NCBI RefSeq assembly: GCF_001278705.1
Contig: NZ_CP012600.1
Span: 2,294,190 to 2,358,189, forward strand
Length of the DNA stretch: 64,000 bases
Direction: 5' to 3'
Origin: Bacillus gobiensis
Lineage (GTDB): Bacteria > Bacillota > Bacilli > Bacillales > Bacillaceae
Shown here: positions 26,658-35,779 of the stretch, one piece after another
Position numbering within the stretch: the first letter of the stretch is position 1
How the letters are laid out: each line of letters opens with the position of its first letter
The notes under the pieces: generated by a model
Databases searched by the model: none
Told to the model about the DNA's origin: nothing
What the model saw: the letters and a program-made list of their open reading frames with translations, nothing else
Translations under genes and position numbers: made by a program

Positions 26658-26902
26658 TCAGAATCACCTGCCAGTGCTTTTAAAGCGACCCTGTACATTT
26701 GATCTGCACTCTGGATCGATGGATTTCTTGTAATGTCAATCAAAGCTTGATAATAGCGTTCATTTTCTACGTTAACAGCCTTTTCAGCTTGCTCTATGAG
26801 ATAATCAAATGACTCCTTCCTTATTTCCACGATGTATGAATCCTCAAATATTGTTGTACGGATGCTGGCTTCATTCACAATTTCCTGTAATTTATCCTCC
26901 AT
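26654..26902 (-). CDS. Small prophage protein, unknown
   Basis: 82 residues, mostly helical and acidic (MEDKLQEIVNEASIR ... YYQALIDITRNPSIQSADQM). Start at ATG 26902, five bases after GGAGGT; the frame extends four codons further to a TTG that overlaps that site. Part of the leftward early operon with the 26448 gene and the RusA remnant. Function unknown. Confidence 0.55.
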   Translation of the reverse strand: MEDKLQEIVNEASIRTTIFEDSYIVEIRKESFDYLIEQAEKAVNVENERYYQALIDITRNPSIQSADQMYRVALKALAGDSE

Positions 26903-26981
26903 AAGTACCTCCAATCGAGGCAGAACCCATGTTACAATGTAAACCTCCTACAGTTTAATGTCCGGGCTCTGCTCGGGCTAT

Positions 26982-27143
26982 TTAATTTTTTAACCAAACT
27001 TTTTGCTCTAGCATGTCAAATGGCTTCGGCTTCTCCTCTGGAATGATCGGATGCTTGGCTATGTACGTCAGCCGTTCTTCCTCTGACATTTTCCATGTAA
27101 TAACCTCTCCCGGTAGATGATCATTTCTAGTTTTTGTACTCAT
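26982..27143 (-). CDS. 53-residue prophage protein, unknown
   Basis: MSTKTRNDHLPGEVITWKMS then EEERLTYIAKHPIIPEEKPK. Its ATG overlaps the RusA stop (ATGA), and AAGGAGG lies nine bases upstream inside the RusA end. The arrangement rusA then a short gene is usual in Bacillus prophages such as skin. Function unknown. Confidence 0.55.
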   Translation of the reverse strand: MSTKTRNDHLPGEVITWKMSEEERLTYIAKHPIIPEEKPKPFDMLEQKVWLKN

Positions 27144-27542
27144 GCCGCAACCTCCTTCACTAAGACTTCAATACCAGGGGTTTCCGCATAAAGCTTGTAA
27201 ACTGTCATACTAGCAACCTGGTTATCATCAGCCCAGATCAATTTATTGAGAGTCAAACAAACCCTTGGTTAAATTATCAATATCAGGCTTTTTACAATGA
27301 CGGGTTCCGACGGCTTCTGCTTTCTTTTTGCCGCTCCAACTAGCCGGGATTGGCATGTTAAACCATATTTCCACATGAACCGGACCATTAATAATCTGGT
27401 GCCCTTTCATTTGCTGTTTCAACTGCCACTGGATAGCGCTTTTGTACGTTAAATATTTCTGGGCATTTTTATCTTTGAATTTGCCTTTATGTGTCATGCA
27501 AACGGCTCCCATTGGCACGATTGGAATAGTAAATTGATTCAC
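27140..27542 (-). pseudogene. RusA-like Holliday junction resolvase, frameshifted
   Basis: GTG 27542 follows GGGAGGT. The first piece has FTIPIVPMGAV and KPDIDNLTKGLFDS, with the catalytic Asp pair of RusA. A frameshift at about 27243 truncates it; the other frame continues LNKLIWADDNQVASMTVYK, with the third catalytic Asp region, to 27140. RusA cuts Holliday junctions made during phage DNA recombination. As written the gene is dead, though one base would restore it. Confidence 0.85.
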
Positions 27543-27546
27543 TTTC

Positions 27547-27633
27547 TTACCTCCCATCAGCCTCAAGCCATTCTTGATATTCCGTATCTTTTGCCCGAGC
27601 TGCCAGTATGATTAATGTAAGAGCCCGAATCAT
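27547..27633 (-). CDS. 28-residue frame before rusA
   Basis: ATG 27633 follows AAAGGGGG. The peptide is MIRALTLIILAARAKDTEYQ plus eight residues, and its end carries the ribosome site of rusA, so it may couple rusA translation. It could also be the fragment of a longer early gene. Confidence 0.35.
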   Translation of the reverse strand: MIRALTLIILAARAKDTEYQEWLEADGR

Positions 27634-27674
27634 CAAGTTCCCCCTTTTATAGGGCTTTTCTTTCAAATAAAAAT

Positions 27675-27688
27675 AGAACATACGTTTG
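27675..27688. promoter_or_regulatory. LexA-type box between divergent phage operons
   Basis: AGAACATACGTTTG matches CGAAC-RNRY-GTTYG at 13 of 14 positions. It lies 18 bases before the ImmA-like gene and 42 before the leftward early peptide, so it can link both to DNA damage. A phage repressor with a similar site is the alternative. Confidence 0.65.
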
Positions 27689-27705
27689 CAAAGGGGTGGT
27701 TACTT

Positions 27706-28275
27706 TTGCGTTATTCGATGTCACACCTAGAAGAGGATGTAAAGAATGTATACATCGAATTAGGCATACTTAAGCCGAGTGAAATTCAAATGCATATGAT
27801 TGCTGAGAAATTAGACATTTGGATTTTCCATCATGATGAGCCGAGCAGAACAAAAATATCTGGTCTGTACAGCATTGTACTAAATAGCAATCTTTCACCT
27901 GAAGAAGAATGGCAAGATTTTTCGCATGAATTAGGTCACATTTTAATGCATTATTGCAATCAGCATAGGATGATCAACTTATTCAGATATCTACAGGAAA
28001 ATCAAGCAGATAATTTTATGTATCACTTTTGCGTACCTACTTTTATGCTACTGAAATACAACATTACAAACTATTCGAATATTAAAGAAGGGGCTTCTTT
28101 CATCGCCAAGGAATTTAGTGTTACTAAAAAGTTCGCGAAAAAACGCTTGAATCTTTTCCGTCGGAAGATAGAACAAGCTAAAATTGATGAAAAATTTCAA
28201 GATTTTATGACACCTACAAAAACTCGTCCCCATTCAGAACAAGACAAAAAATCAATGACATTCATGAAGTTTTAA
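27706..28275 (+). CDS. ImmA/IrrE-family metalloprotease
   Basis: 189 residues. FSHELGHILMH holds the HExxH zinc motif, and the surrounding pattern (NSNLSPEEEWQDFSHELGH, ENQADNFMYHFCVP) is that of ImmA/DUF955 proteases. In ICEBs1 and related phages ImmA cuts the ImmR repressor after DNA damage and starts excision. No cognate ImmR repressor gene is seen next to it; it may have been lost. TTG 27706 follows AAAGGGG at suitable distance. Next to the integrase remnant, as in related elements. Confidence 0.82.
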   Translation: MRYSMSHLEEDVKNVYIELGILKPSEIQMHMIAEKLDIWIFHHDEPSRTKISGLYSIVLNSNLSPEEEWQDFSHELGHILMHYCNQHRMINLFRYLQENQADNFMYHFCVPTFMLLKYNITNYSNIKEGASFIAKEFSVTKKFAKKRLNLFRRKIEQAKIDEKFQDFMTPTKTRPHSEQDKKSMTFMKF

Positions 28276-28324
28276 TCTTGATTCCTAATCAACGAAAATG
28301 AATTATTATGAAAGGTTGATAGAT

Positions 28325-29590
28325 GTGGCAAGTATCGAAAAAAGAGGAAAAAACTTATTTAGACTCGTAGTCGAAGCAGGGTATGATGCTAAAAATAAAA
28401 GAATCAAAAGAACAAAGACAATTCGTATTGAAGATGAAAAGCTTTTAAAGACGACACGAAAGTTAGCAAACTATTTAGAAGTTCAATTACATCAATTTAA
28501 ACAAGAAGTACTTGCTGGAGAATACATTGCCCCTGAGAAAATTATATTTAGAGATTTCGCTGAAGAATTTATGAACAAAGTAGTTACAAAAAGATATTCT
28601 GTTACTACCATTGAACTCTATAAAAATCACCTCAAAAACCATATAAACCCTGTGTTTGGTCATAAAAGATTAGATCAGATAAAAAGCAAACAAATTGTTG
28701 ACTATATTGATCAGTTGGGACATACGGGGGCACGTAAGGACAAAAAAAGGGGAGGCCTTTCCGATCGGATAATTTTAGATTCTTACAGAGTTTTAAAAAG
28801 TTTATTTAAGGTGGCTACTAAGGAATAGAAATTTATAAAGGTTAATCCAATGGAAAACATATCTGCTCCTAAGGTAAGAAAAAAAGAAATGAAATATTAC
28901 GAAGCTGAAGAAGCCCAAAAATGCATTCAAGAACTATATGCAAGAGAACCTATTCACTGGAGATTATATTTTTTGGCCGCTATGATTGGTGGGCTACGTC
29001 GAGGTGAAGCTATCGCTTTGGAATGGGATAAAGATGTGGACTTTGAAGAAGGTGGTTTTCATGTAACTAGGAATATTCCTAAAACAGTTAACGATGAGGC
29101 ACATATTAAAGAAATAAAGACAATAGGATCTACACGTTTTGTTGCCATGCCTGATTGGTACATGGATGAATTAAAAGAGTATCAAATGATATGGAAACGA
29201 GAGAAATTCAGATTAGGGGATGCATGGGAAGGAGGAGATAAGCAATATGTATTTCATGGAGGTACTGGAAAACCATTTTATTATACGACTCCCACTTACA
29301 GATGGTCTAAGTTTGCTAAAAAGATTGATCTAAAATACATCCGCCTCCATGATCTCCGTCATACAATGGTTACTCTTCTTATAGAAGAAGGCGCTCATTT
29401 TAGTACAATCTAAAAAAGAAGTGGACATTCAAGTCAAAAAGTTCTAACCGGAACATATAGCCACGTCACTAAAAAATTGACGAGAGATACTGCGGAGAAA
29501 TTTGATAAATTTAACCCAAAAAATTCAATTCGTCCCCAACCGATGAATTTAGTATATCTTCTAATATCTGGTCATGAAAAAAAACCTTGA
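28325..29590 (+). pseudogene. Tyrosine integrase with two nonsense codons
   Basis: One frame of 422 codons with a typical phage integrase: N-terminal ASIEKRGKNLFRLVVEAGYD, SAM-like core-binding domain, then catalytic landmarks GGLRRGEAIAL (Arg), HDLRH (His-x2-Arg), RSGHSS (His) and TYSHV (Tyr). Two stops interrupt it: TAG at 28826, where related proteins have Trp, and TAA at 29411, where Gln is expected; both are single-base changes. GTG 28325 is chosen because it yields the family N-terminus. It lies 20 bases before the tRNA-Ala gene, the attachment site. The element can no longer move by itself. Confidence 0.9.
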
Positions 29591-29609
29591 TACACAAGGG
29601 TTTAAGTGA

Positions 29610-29682
29610 TGGAGCCAAGGGGGCTCGAACCCCTGACCTCTACGCTGCCAGCGTAGCGCTCTCCCAGCTGAGCTATGGCCCC
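29610..29682 (-). tRNA. tRNA-Ala (anticodon GGC)
   Basis: A full 73-base cloverleaf: acceptor GGGGCCA pairs with TGGCTCC, D-arm TAGCTCAGCTGGGAGAGC, anticodon loop CTGGCAG with GGC, T-arm GGGGTTCGAGCCCC. CCA is not encoded. It is the right attachment site of the prophage; its 3' half is repeated at 10614 and its 5' half at 31542. It has its own promoter upstream and should be functional. Confidence 0.95.
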
Positions 29683-29741
29683 GAGTATTGACAGTGCTTT
29701 ACCTTCATTTGAACTCAGTACGAGCATCTATCCAGAAATAT

Positions 29742-29771
29742 ATCGTACAGTACTTACATAAGAGTTGTCAA
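29742..29771 (-). promoter_or_regulatory. Sigma-A promoter of tRNA-Ala
   Basis: On the minus strand TTGACA and TACGAT are separated by 18 bases and end 59 bases before the tRNA 5' end. The -35 box is perfect. Confidence 0.6.
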
Positions 29772-29898
29772 GCGCACAAAGAAAAAATTGCAAGTCATAC
29801 TGTGGTAAGACTCAGATCATAAAAGGCTCATATTTTGTACTTATTTGGAGCCAATATCCAAGAGCAAAAAAAATACCTCTCAGGTAAAACCCGAGAAG

Positions 29899-30171
29899 TT
29901 AATAATTCATTTTTAGTAAATCATTAATAGGTAAATACCTACCACCAAACAGAATAGAGACTCCGTTCTTATGGTGGTAAAGTTTCCAAAGAAAGAACGT
30001 TTTCCCACCATTGGCTAATTGTCTGTAACCAAAAATTTTATCTATTGCCATTTCATGAATGACTTCTATAATGACAATAGAGGAGAGACCAAGCGAAATA
30101 ACAGCCTTGTCAGTCAACTCTCCAGTATTGTATTTTTCTATTAGTTCTTTCTTGCTCTTTTCTATACTCAT
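29899..30171 (-). CDS. Unknown 90-residue protein, second of a coupled pair
   Basis: MSIEKSKKELIEKYNTGELT, then a hydrophobic SLGLSSIVIIEVIHEM, then GYRQLANGGKTFFLWKLYHH and ILFGGRYLPI. The start ATG overlaps the stop of the 30171 gene (TAATG), so the two are translated as a unit. The middle could touch a membrane. I recognise no family; gene pairs of this size in accessory DNA are often toxin-antitoxin or immunity sets, but nothing in the sequence proves it. Confidence 0.55.
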   Translation of the reverse strand: MSIEKSKKELIEKYNTGELTDKAVISLGLSSIVIIEVIHEMAIDKIFGYRQLANGGKTFFLWKLYHHKNGVSILFGGRYLPINDLLKMNY

Positions 30172-30428
30172 TAGTGAAGCACCTCAATTTCAAACTGAAG
30201 TGACATAGTTGAGCTTTCCTTGTTAATATTCTCATCTACCGAGACTTGAAACTTATCGGGGGTAACATTCAAGGTTTTGTTAATATGTAAAACTATTAGT
30301 GATACTCTCTTTGAAATCTCTTTCTTTATCTTATCATGAGTTTTCCCAGTACAATCAATAGTTTTCAATGTATCAAGGTCAACCCCAACAGATTGCAACC
30401 CATCAAATACCTCTTCAATCTGAATCAT
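30171..30428 (-). CDS. Unknown 85-residue protein, first of a coupled pair
   Basis: ATG 30428 follows AAAGGAG at six bases. The acidic protein MIQIEEVFDGLQSVGVDLDT has one Cys and a predicted C-terminal beta pair (FQVSVDENI, STMSLQFEIEVL). No family is recognised. It lies with its partner between the complete tRNA-Ala and the IS3 fragments. Confidence 0.55.
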   Translation of the reverse strand: MIQIEEVFDGLQSVGVDLDTLKTIDCTGKTHDKIKKEISKRVSLIVLHINKTLNVTPDKFQVSVDENINKESSTMSLQFEIEVLH

Positions 30429-30592
30429 TCTTCTCTCCTTTAGTGATACGTGATAAAGTACCTATGAGAATTGTATGAAAACAATAAAACCCTTGCAAGT
30501 AGAAAAAATTACTGAGATCGAATAAAAAAAGAGCCAGAGCAATAAAGCTCTGCACATACCCCTGTCAAGTAGACAATTATAAAAAGAGCTCT

Positions 30593-30722
30593 TTAAGCTA
30601 CGGTCTTTTCACGATATTCAATCGGGGAAAGGCCGTTAAATTTTTCTTGAAAACGATCTTTATTGTAGAAATCAATATACTCCTGGATTGCTTGAAGTGC
30701 CTCACCCTTTGTTTCTGGTTTT
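30593..30722 (-). pseudogene. 3' end of an IS3-family orfB
   Basis: About 42 codons on the minus strand: ALQAIQEYIDFYNKDRFQEK, then FNGLSPIEYREK, the universal C-terminus of IS150-type transposases. It breaks off at about 30722, where a second IS copy begins in the opposite direction. The IS outer end is probably at 30560-30580 (TGTCAAGTAGACA). Confidence 0.8.
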
Positions 30723-30806
30723 TTTACATGGATAGGTTACACTTAGTTGGACAGAAAAGTTAAGGTCATATACACTTGATTCAAATAAAAACTTAGGAGA
30801 ATCAAT

Positions 30807-31091
30807 ATGACGAAAAGAGAAAGAAGAACATTCACAAAGGAATTTAAAGAACAAATCGTTCAGCTGCATGCTTCGGGTAAACCAAGAAGTGAAATGATTA
30901 AGGAATACGAGCTGACGCCTTCGGCCTTTGATAAATGGGTTCGTCAACACCAGACATCAGGTTCTTTTCAAGAAATAGACAATCGTACTCCCGAGCAAGA
31001 AGAGTTAATACGACTTCGTAAAGAAAATCAAAAGCTCATGATGGAGAATGATATTTTAAAGCAAGCCGCGCTGATCATGGGACGAAAGTAG
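30807..31091 (+). CDS. IS3-family transposase OrfA
   Basis: 94 residues: TFTKEFKEQIVQLHASGKPR and LTPSAFDKWVRQH form the helix-turn-helix of HTH_Tnp_1 and LIRLRKENQKLMMENDILKQ is the leucine zipper. TAGGAG lies about ten bases before ATG 30807. Intact, but without a whole OrfB it cannot give an active transposase. Confidence 0.88.
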   Translation: MTKRERRTFTKEFKEQIVQLHASGKPRSEMIKEYELTPSAFDKWVRQHQTSGSFQEIDNRTPEQEELIRLRKENQKLMMENDILKQAALIMGRK

Positions 31092-31093
31092 AT

Positions 31094-31540
31094 GTGATTA
31101 GAAATAACCGTCACAAATACTCGGTATCAGCAATGTGTGCCGTCCTGCAACTTCCAAGAAGTACGTATTATTATGAAGCCAATATTTGTGAGAACAATGA
31201 GGAAGAACTGACGAATATGGTGGTAGATGTCTTTAAAAATAGCCGAAATATTTATGGGCAGAGAAAGATCAAAAAAGAGCTTGAAAAACTTGGTTGGCAA
31301 GTCTCACGACGTCGTATTGGACGTATCATGAACGATCAAGGTCTTGTCTCGAAGTATACAGTCGCTCAGTTTAATTTAAGCCGATAAAAACAGGGTGTAA
31401 TGAATCGGAAGTAGAAAATGTATTTGAACAAGACAGAAACTCAAAGTGATAGTGAGTGATTTAACATACGTTCGAGTCCAGCAGAATTGCATTATATCTG
31501 TATTCTAGCAAGCTTTACTGTGAGAAATCACTAGCATAAA
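31094..31540 (+). pseudogene. IS3-family transposase OrfB, 5' part, decayed
   Basis: The first 97 codons (HKYSVSAMCAVLQLPRSTYY, NIYGQRKIKKELEKLGWQVS) are the HTH_21 region of OrfB. After TAA at 31385 family sequence continues in other frames (VIVSDLTYVRVQQN) until about 31490. The DDE catalytic core is lost. Confidence 0.85.
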
Positions 31541-31541
31541 T

Positions 31542-31579
31542 CTGACAGCGTAGCGCTCTCCCAGCTGAGCTATGGCCCC
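31542..31579 (-). repeat. tRNA-Ala 5' half remnant
   Basis: Thirty-eight bases equal the 5' half of the complete tRNA-Ala (acceptor strand, D-arm, anticodon stem-loop) with one difference in the anticodon (GTC in place of GGC). Similarity stops at the end of the anticodon loop. A TATAAT box lies about 20 bases upstream on the minus strand (31598-31603), so this half may still be transcribed. Together with the 3' half at 10614 it makes up one whole tRNA. Confidence 0.85.
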
Positions 31580-31849
31580 GTATTTAACGTCTTTTCCTAT
31601 TATATAAATGAAAAACAAGCATTTTTTATACAAATATAAGAGGTTTGAGCATTGTTTTTGTTTGATTTGAATGTTCTCTTTTAATCGTATTGGTTATTTT
31701 TTTGAAACGACTGTATTTTTACCAATTCACTTGCGATTTTGGTTCTTTTTTTGCGGTCTTTCCATTTTACGCGCGATCCTGACCCCTTTATCGCGATCTT
31801 AATTTTCGCTGAGTCACACGACATTACATTACAATATTTCATCATAAAA
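31580..31849. repeat. Intergenic stretch with a four-unit 20-bp repeat
   Basis: No gene. At 31731, 31751, 31771 and 31791 near-identical cores (TTGCGATTTT, TTGCGGTCTT, GCGCGATCCT, TCGCGATCTT) recur at exactly 20-base steps with T-rich spacers. The rest is A+T-rich and includes the -10 box of the old tRNA promoter. Confidence 0.5.
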
Positions 31850-31874
31850 AGCGTGCGGAGGTGATCCGCACGCT
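31845..31874 (-). terminator. Terminator of uppP
   Basis: On the minus strand AGCGTGCGGA pairs perfectly with TCCGCACGCT and UUUUU follows. It lies 14 bases after the uppP stop. Confidence 0.85.
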
Positions 31875-31888
31875 GCTAAAATACTAAT

Positions 31889-32719
31889 CTACATAAACAA
31901 AAGCAATAAAATAATCCCAAGTACAATCCGGTAAATCGCAAACGGCACTAGCTTGATTCTGTTAATCAGCTGTAAAAAGAATTGTACGACGACTAGAGCT
32001 ACGACAAATGCAGTAATAAAGCCTACTGCGAAAAACGGCAAAAGATCCATGCTTAAAGCTTCCATATTTTTCACCAGTGACAAACAGCTGGCGCCTGCCA
32101 TAATCGGTATAGCCATAATAAATGTGAAATCAGCTGCAGCTCTGTGGTTTAACCCGAGGATAACTCCGCCTGAAATCGTTGAGCCTGACCGGGAAAAGCC
32201 GGGCCAAAGTGAAATACATTGAAACAGCCCCATGCCGATCGCTTGCTTGTATGATATTTGATCAACGGAATCGGTTGTTGGCTTCCGTTTGTTAATCCAA
32301 TCAGCAACGAGCATCAAAATAGCTCCTCCGATTAAGCCGATTGCAACTGTTTGAACAGAAAACAAATACTGATCTATGTAATCTTCAAATAAAAAACCTA
32401 ATACCGCGGCGGGAACCAGTCCTACGAAAATTTGTGCAAGTGTCAATTTATTCCCTTGCTCTTGCTCTTTTGAAATCTTCCTCTTTAAACCGAGCAAATT
32501 CAAGATGCGATCCCTGAATATGATCGCTACAGCCAATATTGATCCAAGCTGGATCACAATTTTAAATACGTATGCCGCTTCATCCGAAACCAGCTCGTTT
32601 GACTTTAACCATAGATCATCAACAATGATCATATGTCCGGTGGAGGAAACAGGGGCATATTCAGTTAATCCTTCAACCAGTCCTAAAATTACGGCGACAA
32701 AGATTTCCCAAAAATTCAT
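31889..32719 (-). CDS. uppP: Undecaprenyl-diphosphate phosphatase UppP (BacA)
   Basis: 276 residues, very hydrophobic, with two UppP signatures: EGLTEYAPVSSTGH near residue 16 (the E-x3-E region) and PGFSRSGSTISGG near 170 (PGxSRSxxT). The enzyme removes one phosphate from undecaprenyl diphosphate, recycling the lipid carrier for peptidoglycan and teichoic acid, and gives bacitracin tolerance. AAGGGAAG precedes ATG 32719. In B. subtilis the orthologue (yubB) is likewise beside yubA. Intact. Confidence 0.93.
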   Translation of the reverse strand: MNFWEIFVAVILGLVEGLTEYAPVSSTGHMIIVDDLWLKSNELVSDEAAYVFKIVIQLGSILAVAIIFRDRILNLLGLKRKISKEQEQGNKLTLAQIFVGLVPAAVLGFLFEDYIDQYLFSVQTVAIGLIGGAILMLVADWINKRKPTTDSVDQISYKQAIGMGLFQCISLWPGFSRSGSTISGGVILGLNHRAAADFTFIMAIPIMAGASCLSLVKNMEALSMDLLPFFAVGFITAFVVALVVVQFFLQLINRIKLVPFAIYRIVLGIILLLLFM

Positions 32720-32883
32720 TCTATTCTTCCCTTCTTATCGTGCGTACCCGCATCTGTAATTTTGCTCTCTTTATTGAACGGACAGACTAGCATAAATGTT
32801 TCGAATTCGTTTTATTAAATTTTAAATAGGTACATTAAAAATATGACACTTTTCCTTTAACTTATCAATACTAAATTCATACT

Positions 32884-32911
32884 AAAAAGGCTTAGAAGCC
32901 TAAGCCTTTTT
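32884..32911. terminator. Terminator between yubA and uppP
   Basis: AAAAAGGCTTA pairs with TAAGCCTTTTT around a short loop, three bases after the yubA stop; symmetric A/T runs allow both directions. Confidence 0.85.
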
Positions 32912-32913
32912 AA

Positions 32914-34068
32914 TTATTTCTTATATTCTTCAGCAGTGCTATTGTATAGATTTGACCTGGATTTAAACCAGGCAAACAAGTGAGTGGTAACTACTTTGAT
33001 AACCGCATAGCCCGGTATGGCAAGGATAACTCCCAGAACTCCAAACAGCTTTCCTGATGTGATTAATAAAAAGATAATAGTAATCGGATGGATCTGCAAA
33101 TTTTTACCCATAATTTGCGGGGAAATGAACTTTCCTTCTACGAGCTGGACAATTGTCCATACAATGACAAGCTTTAAGACCATAAGAGGCGACGTCACTA
33201 TCGCAATAATGATAGCTGGCGTAATCGCAATGGTAGGTCCAAGGTAAGGTACCACACTTGTACAGGCAGCGATAACAGCAAGAAGCGAAGCATAGTCCAG
33301 CCCGATGATCAAATAGCCGATAAACAATAATATCCCGATACAAAAACTAACAATAATCTGTCCGCGAATATAAGAACTCAGCCTGTGATTCATTTCAATC
33401 ATTACCGTATGTGCTTCCTTTTTTAAGCGGTCGGGAACAAACTTTAAGATAAAGTGAGGCAACTTTTTTCCATCCCTTAATAAATAAAATAAGATAAATG
33501 GAACTGTGATTAACGAAATGACAAACTCAGTGACAGCGCCTATGAAGGTCCCAACCCCAGTAAACGTACTGTCTAAAATCCGTGTTGCCTGATTAGACAT
33601 ATTGTTCGCGATATCTATTACATTAATATTGAATGTTTCCTGTGCCTGATTGACAAATTGGCTGCCAAGAACCTTTTCCGTTTGTTCCTCAACAGTTTTT
33701 ACATATTTAGGGAAATCGTGAACAAGACTCATTATTTGCTCTCTCAAAAAAGGAATAATGCTCACGATCGTGATCGTAAGTAGTCCAATAATCACAATAT
33801 AAAGAATAATAATTGAAAATATCCGTTTTATTTTTTTCCGTTCCAAAAAATCCACCAGAGGATTCAGCAAATAGAACACGACTCCGGTCATAACAAATGG
33901 AAGCAATAGGGTTCTTAATAAAACGATTATTGGAGTAAAGATAAATGATGTTTTTGAGAAAATTAAGATGTTTAGACCAATTAATAGCAGGACGAGTAAA
34001 AAGATAACAAATTTATTGTTTAAAAAGAATCTTTTAAACCTCCCGCTCCATATCTGCATTGATTCCAT
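32914..34068 (-). CDS. yubA: AI-2E family membrane protein YubA
   Basis: 384 residues with about eight membrane segments in the AI-2E (PF01594) arrangement: two pairs at the N-terminus, a soluble loop ([19 protein letters not shown]), and a C-terminal cluster with [17 protein letters not shown] and the conserved [10 protein letters not shown] and [14 protein letters not shown] start at ATG 34068 because GGAGGAG stands before it. Relatives export small molecules or work as Na+/H+ antiporters; the role of YubA is not settled. Adjacent uppP supports orthology. Confidence 0.82.
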   Translation of the reverse strand: MESMQIWSGRFKRFFLNNKFVIFLLVLLLIGLNILIFSKTSFIFTPIIVLLRTLLLPFVMTGVVFYLLNPLVDFLERKKIKRIFSIIILYIVIIGLLTITIVSIIPFLREQIMSLVHDFPKYVKTVEEQTEKVLGSQFVNQAQETFNINVIDIANNMSNQATRILDSTFTGVGTFIGAVTEFVISLITVPFILFYLLRDGKKLPHFILKFVPDRLKKEAHTVMIEMNHRLSSYIRGQIIVSFCIGILLFIGYLIIGLDYASLLAVIAACTSVVPYLGPTIAITPAIIIAIVTSPLMVLKLVIVWTIVQLVEGKFISPQIMGKNLQIHPITIIFLLITSGKLFGVLGVILAIPGYAVIKVVTTHLFAWFKSRSNLYNSTAEEYKK

Positions 34069-34132
34069 AAACTCCTCCAAGTAGCTTTTTACTAAATTGT
34101 ACACTATTCGACATTGAAATAGAAATCATTGC

Positions 34133-35757
34133 CTATCTGAGGTTCATTCGGTTTGTCTTTTCCAACCTGGCTTCGTCATAGCATTTTACGTACATTTCCA
34201 ACCTCCCATTTTCAAGCCAGCAAGTCTTGGTAAAGCATTTATTTAACAAATATCTGTCATGGGAAACACATAGAATTGTTCCATCAAATGCAAGCAATGC
34301 TTCTTCCAATACTTCTCTGGAATCAATGTCTAAATGATTCGTCGGCTCGTCCAGGATCAGTAAATTCAGTTTTTGATACATGATTATTGCAAGCTGAAGG
34401 CGCATTTTTTCTCCTCCACTGAGTTGGGCAACCTTCTTAAAAACCGCAGGGCCGTAAAAAAGAAATTTAGCTAAAATATGTCGGGCTTCTCCTTCTGTTA
34501 CGACAATTTTTTGTCTAAACGTGTCCATAACATTGTGAGAGCTTGCTTCAGCAAGAGTATGCTGGGACAAATATCCAATCTGGGTATTACTTCCTATTTT
34601 CACATCTCCAGAATCGGGCAGGACCTGCTGCATGATAAGTTTGAGTAATGTCGTCTTGCCAGAACCATTGCTGCCGACAATTGCCAGACGCTCTTTAAAA
34701 TATACATCCAAATGTATATTTTGAAGTAATGACTTACCTGAATAGCTTTTTGAAACATTTTGTAAGGATATAACTTCCTTTCCACTTCTCTCCTTCATCT
34801 CAAAGGCAAGATTTATTTTTTTATGTTCCAACATTGGCCGTTTTTTCTTTTCCATCCTTTCAAGCATTCTCTCCATATGGCGGGCCCGTTTATGAAGACC
34901 CTCATTGGGAGGATTGGCTTGATTGGCCCATTCCTGCAATCGTTTAATAGCTTCTTTCATTTTTTTAATTTTTTTCTGCTGCTCTTCGTATTCTTTAAAT
35001 TCATCAAGCAGCTTTTTTTCTTTTTCCTTTACAAATTTAGAATAGGAGCATAAATAGACAGTTGCCTCCCCATCCTCCAGATCGATCGTTTTGTTTGTTA
35101 CATGGTCGAGAAAATAACGGTCATGAGAAATTGTGACAACCGTTCCTTTGTAGCTTCCCAAATATTTCTCCAACCACTCTGTTGCTTCAATATCAAGATG
35201 GTTTGTCGGTTCGTCAAGCAGTAATATATCCGGATTTTTCAAAAGCAGCGCTGCCAACCCGACTTTTGTTTTTTCTCCTCCGCTTAGCTCGTGAATAAGA
35301 TTCGCAGCAAATCTGTAATCTTCAATCCATCTGCCACAGCTTGAACACGGGACTCCATCTCGTAGCCTCCATCTCTTGAAAATTCCTCCTGCAGTTCACC
35401 GTATTGTTTTAACAAGACTTCAATATTTTTTGATACAGCCATTTCCGTTTCCAGCAGTTTCATTTGATTTGCGATTGCTTGAAGCTTATGGAAGCTTTTC
35501 ATTAAGGCATCAAATACGGTTGAGTTATTATTAAAATTTCCCTCTTGCTGCAAATAGCCGACGATTGAGCCTTTTTTCATATAAATTGCTCCTTCGTCAA
35601 GAGATTCTTCCCCCGTAAGCAGCTTCAATAATGTTGTTTTGCCGCTTCCATTTCTGCCGACAATCCCTACTTTGTCGTATTCATTTATTTCAAAGGTTAC
35701 CTTTTCGAAAATCATGCTGCCGCCGTACATTTTACTAATATTTTGAACTGAAATCAT
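34133..35757 (-). pseudogene. ABC-F ATPase with one frameshift
   Basis: Two pieces of one ABC-F protein. From ATG 35757 (GGAGGA upstream) the first has GRNGSGKTTLLKLL (Walker A) and the antibiotic-resistance-type linker start; it leaves frame at about 35310. The second supplies ELSGGEKTKVGL (signature), LLLDEPTNHLDIEATEWLE, the inter-domain helical arm rich in Lys/Arg and a complete second ABC domain (GSNGSGKTTLL, LSGGEKMRLQL, LDEPTNHLDID). ABC-F proteins clear stalled or drug-bound ribosomes; the attenuator and leader peptide upstream fit the drug-inducible subgroup (VmlR/Msr). One extra or missing base would restore it, so a sequencing error is possible. Confidence 0.85.
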
Positions 35758-35779
35758 TTTATATTCCTCCAAGTCAATT

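Larger units (their letters stand above)
30733..31540 (+). mobile_element. IS3-family (IS150 group) element, truncated
   Basis: The left end (TTAGTTGGACAG near 30738) and orfA are complete, orfB is decayed and the right end is missing; the sequence passes directly into the tRNA-Ala 5' half at 31542. It stands head to head with the minus-strand IS fragment at 30593-30722, so at least two copies took part in rearranging this spot. Confidence 0.8.
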
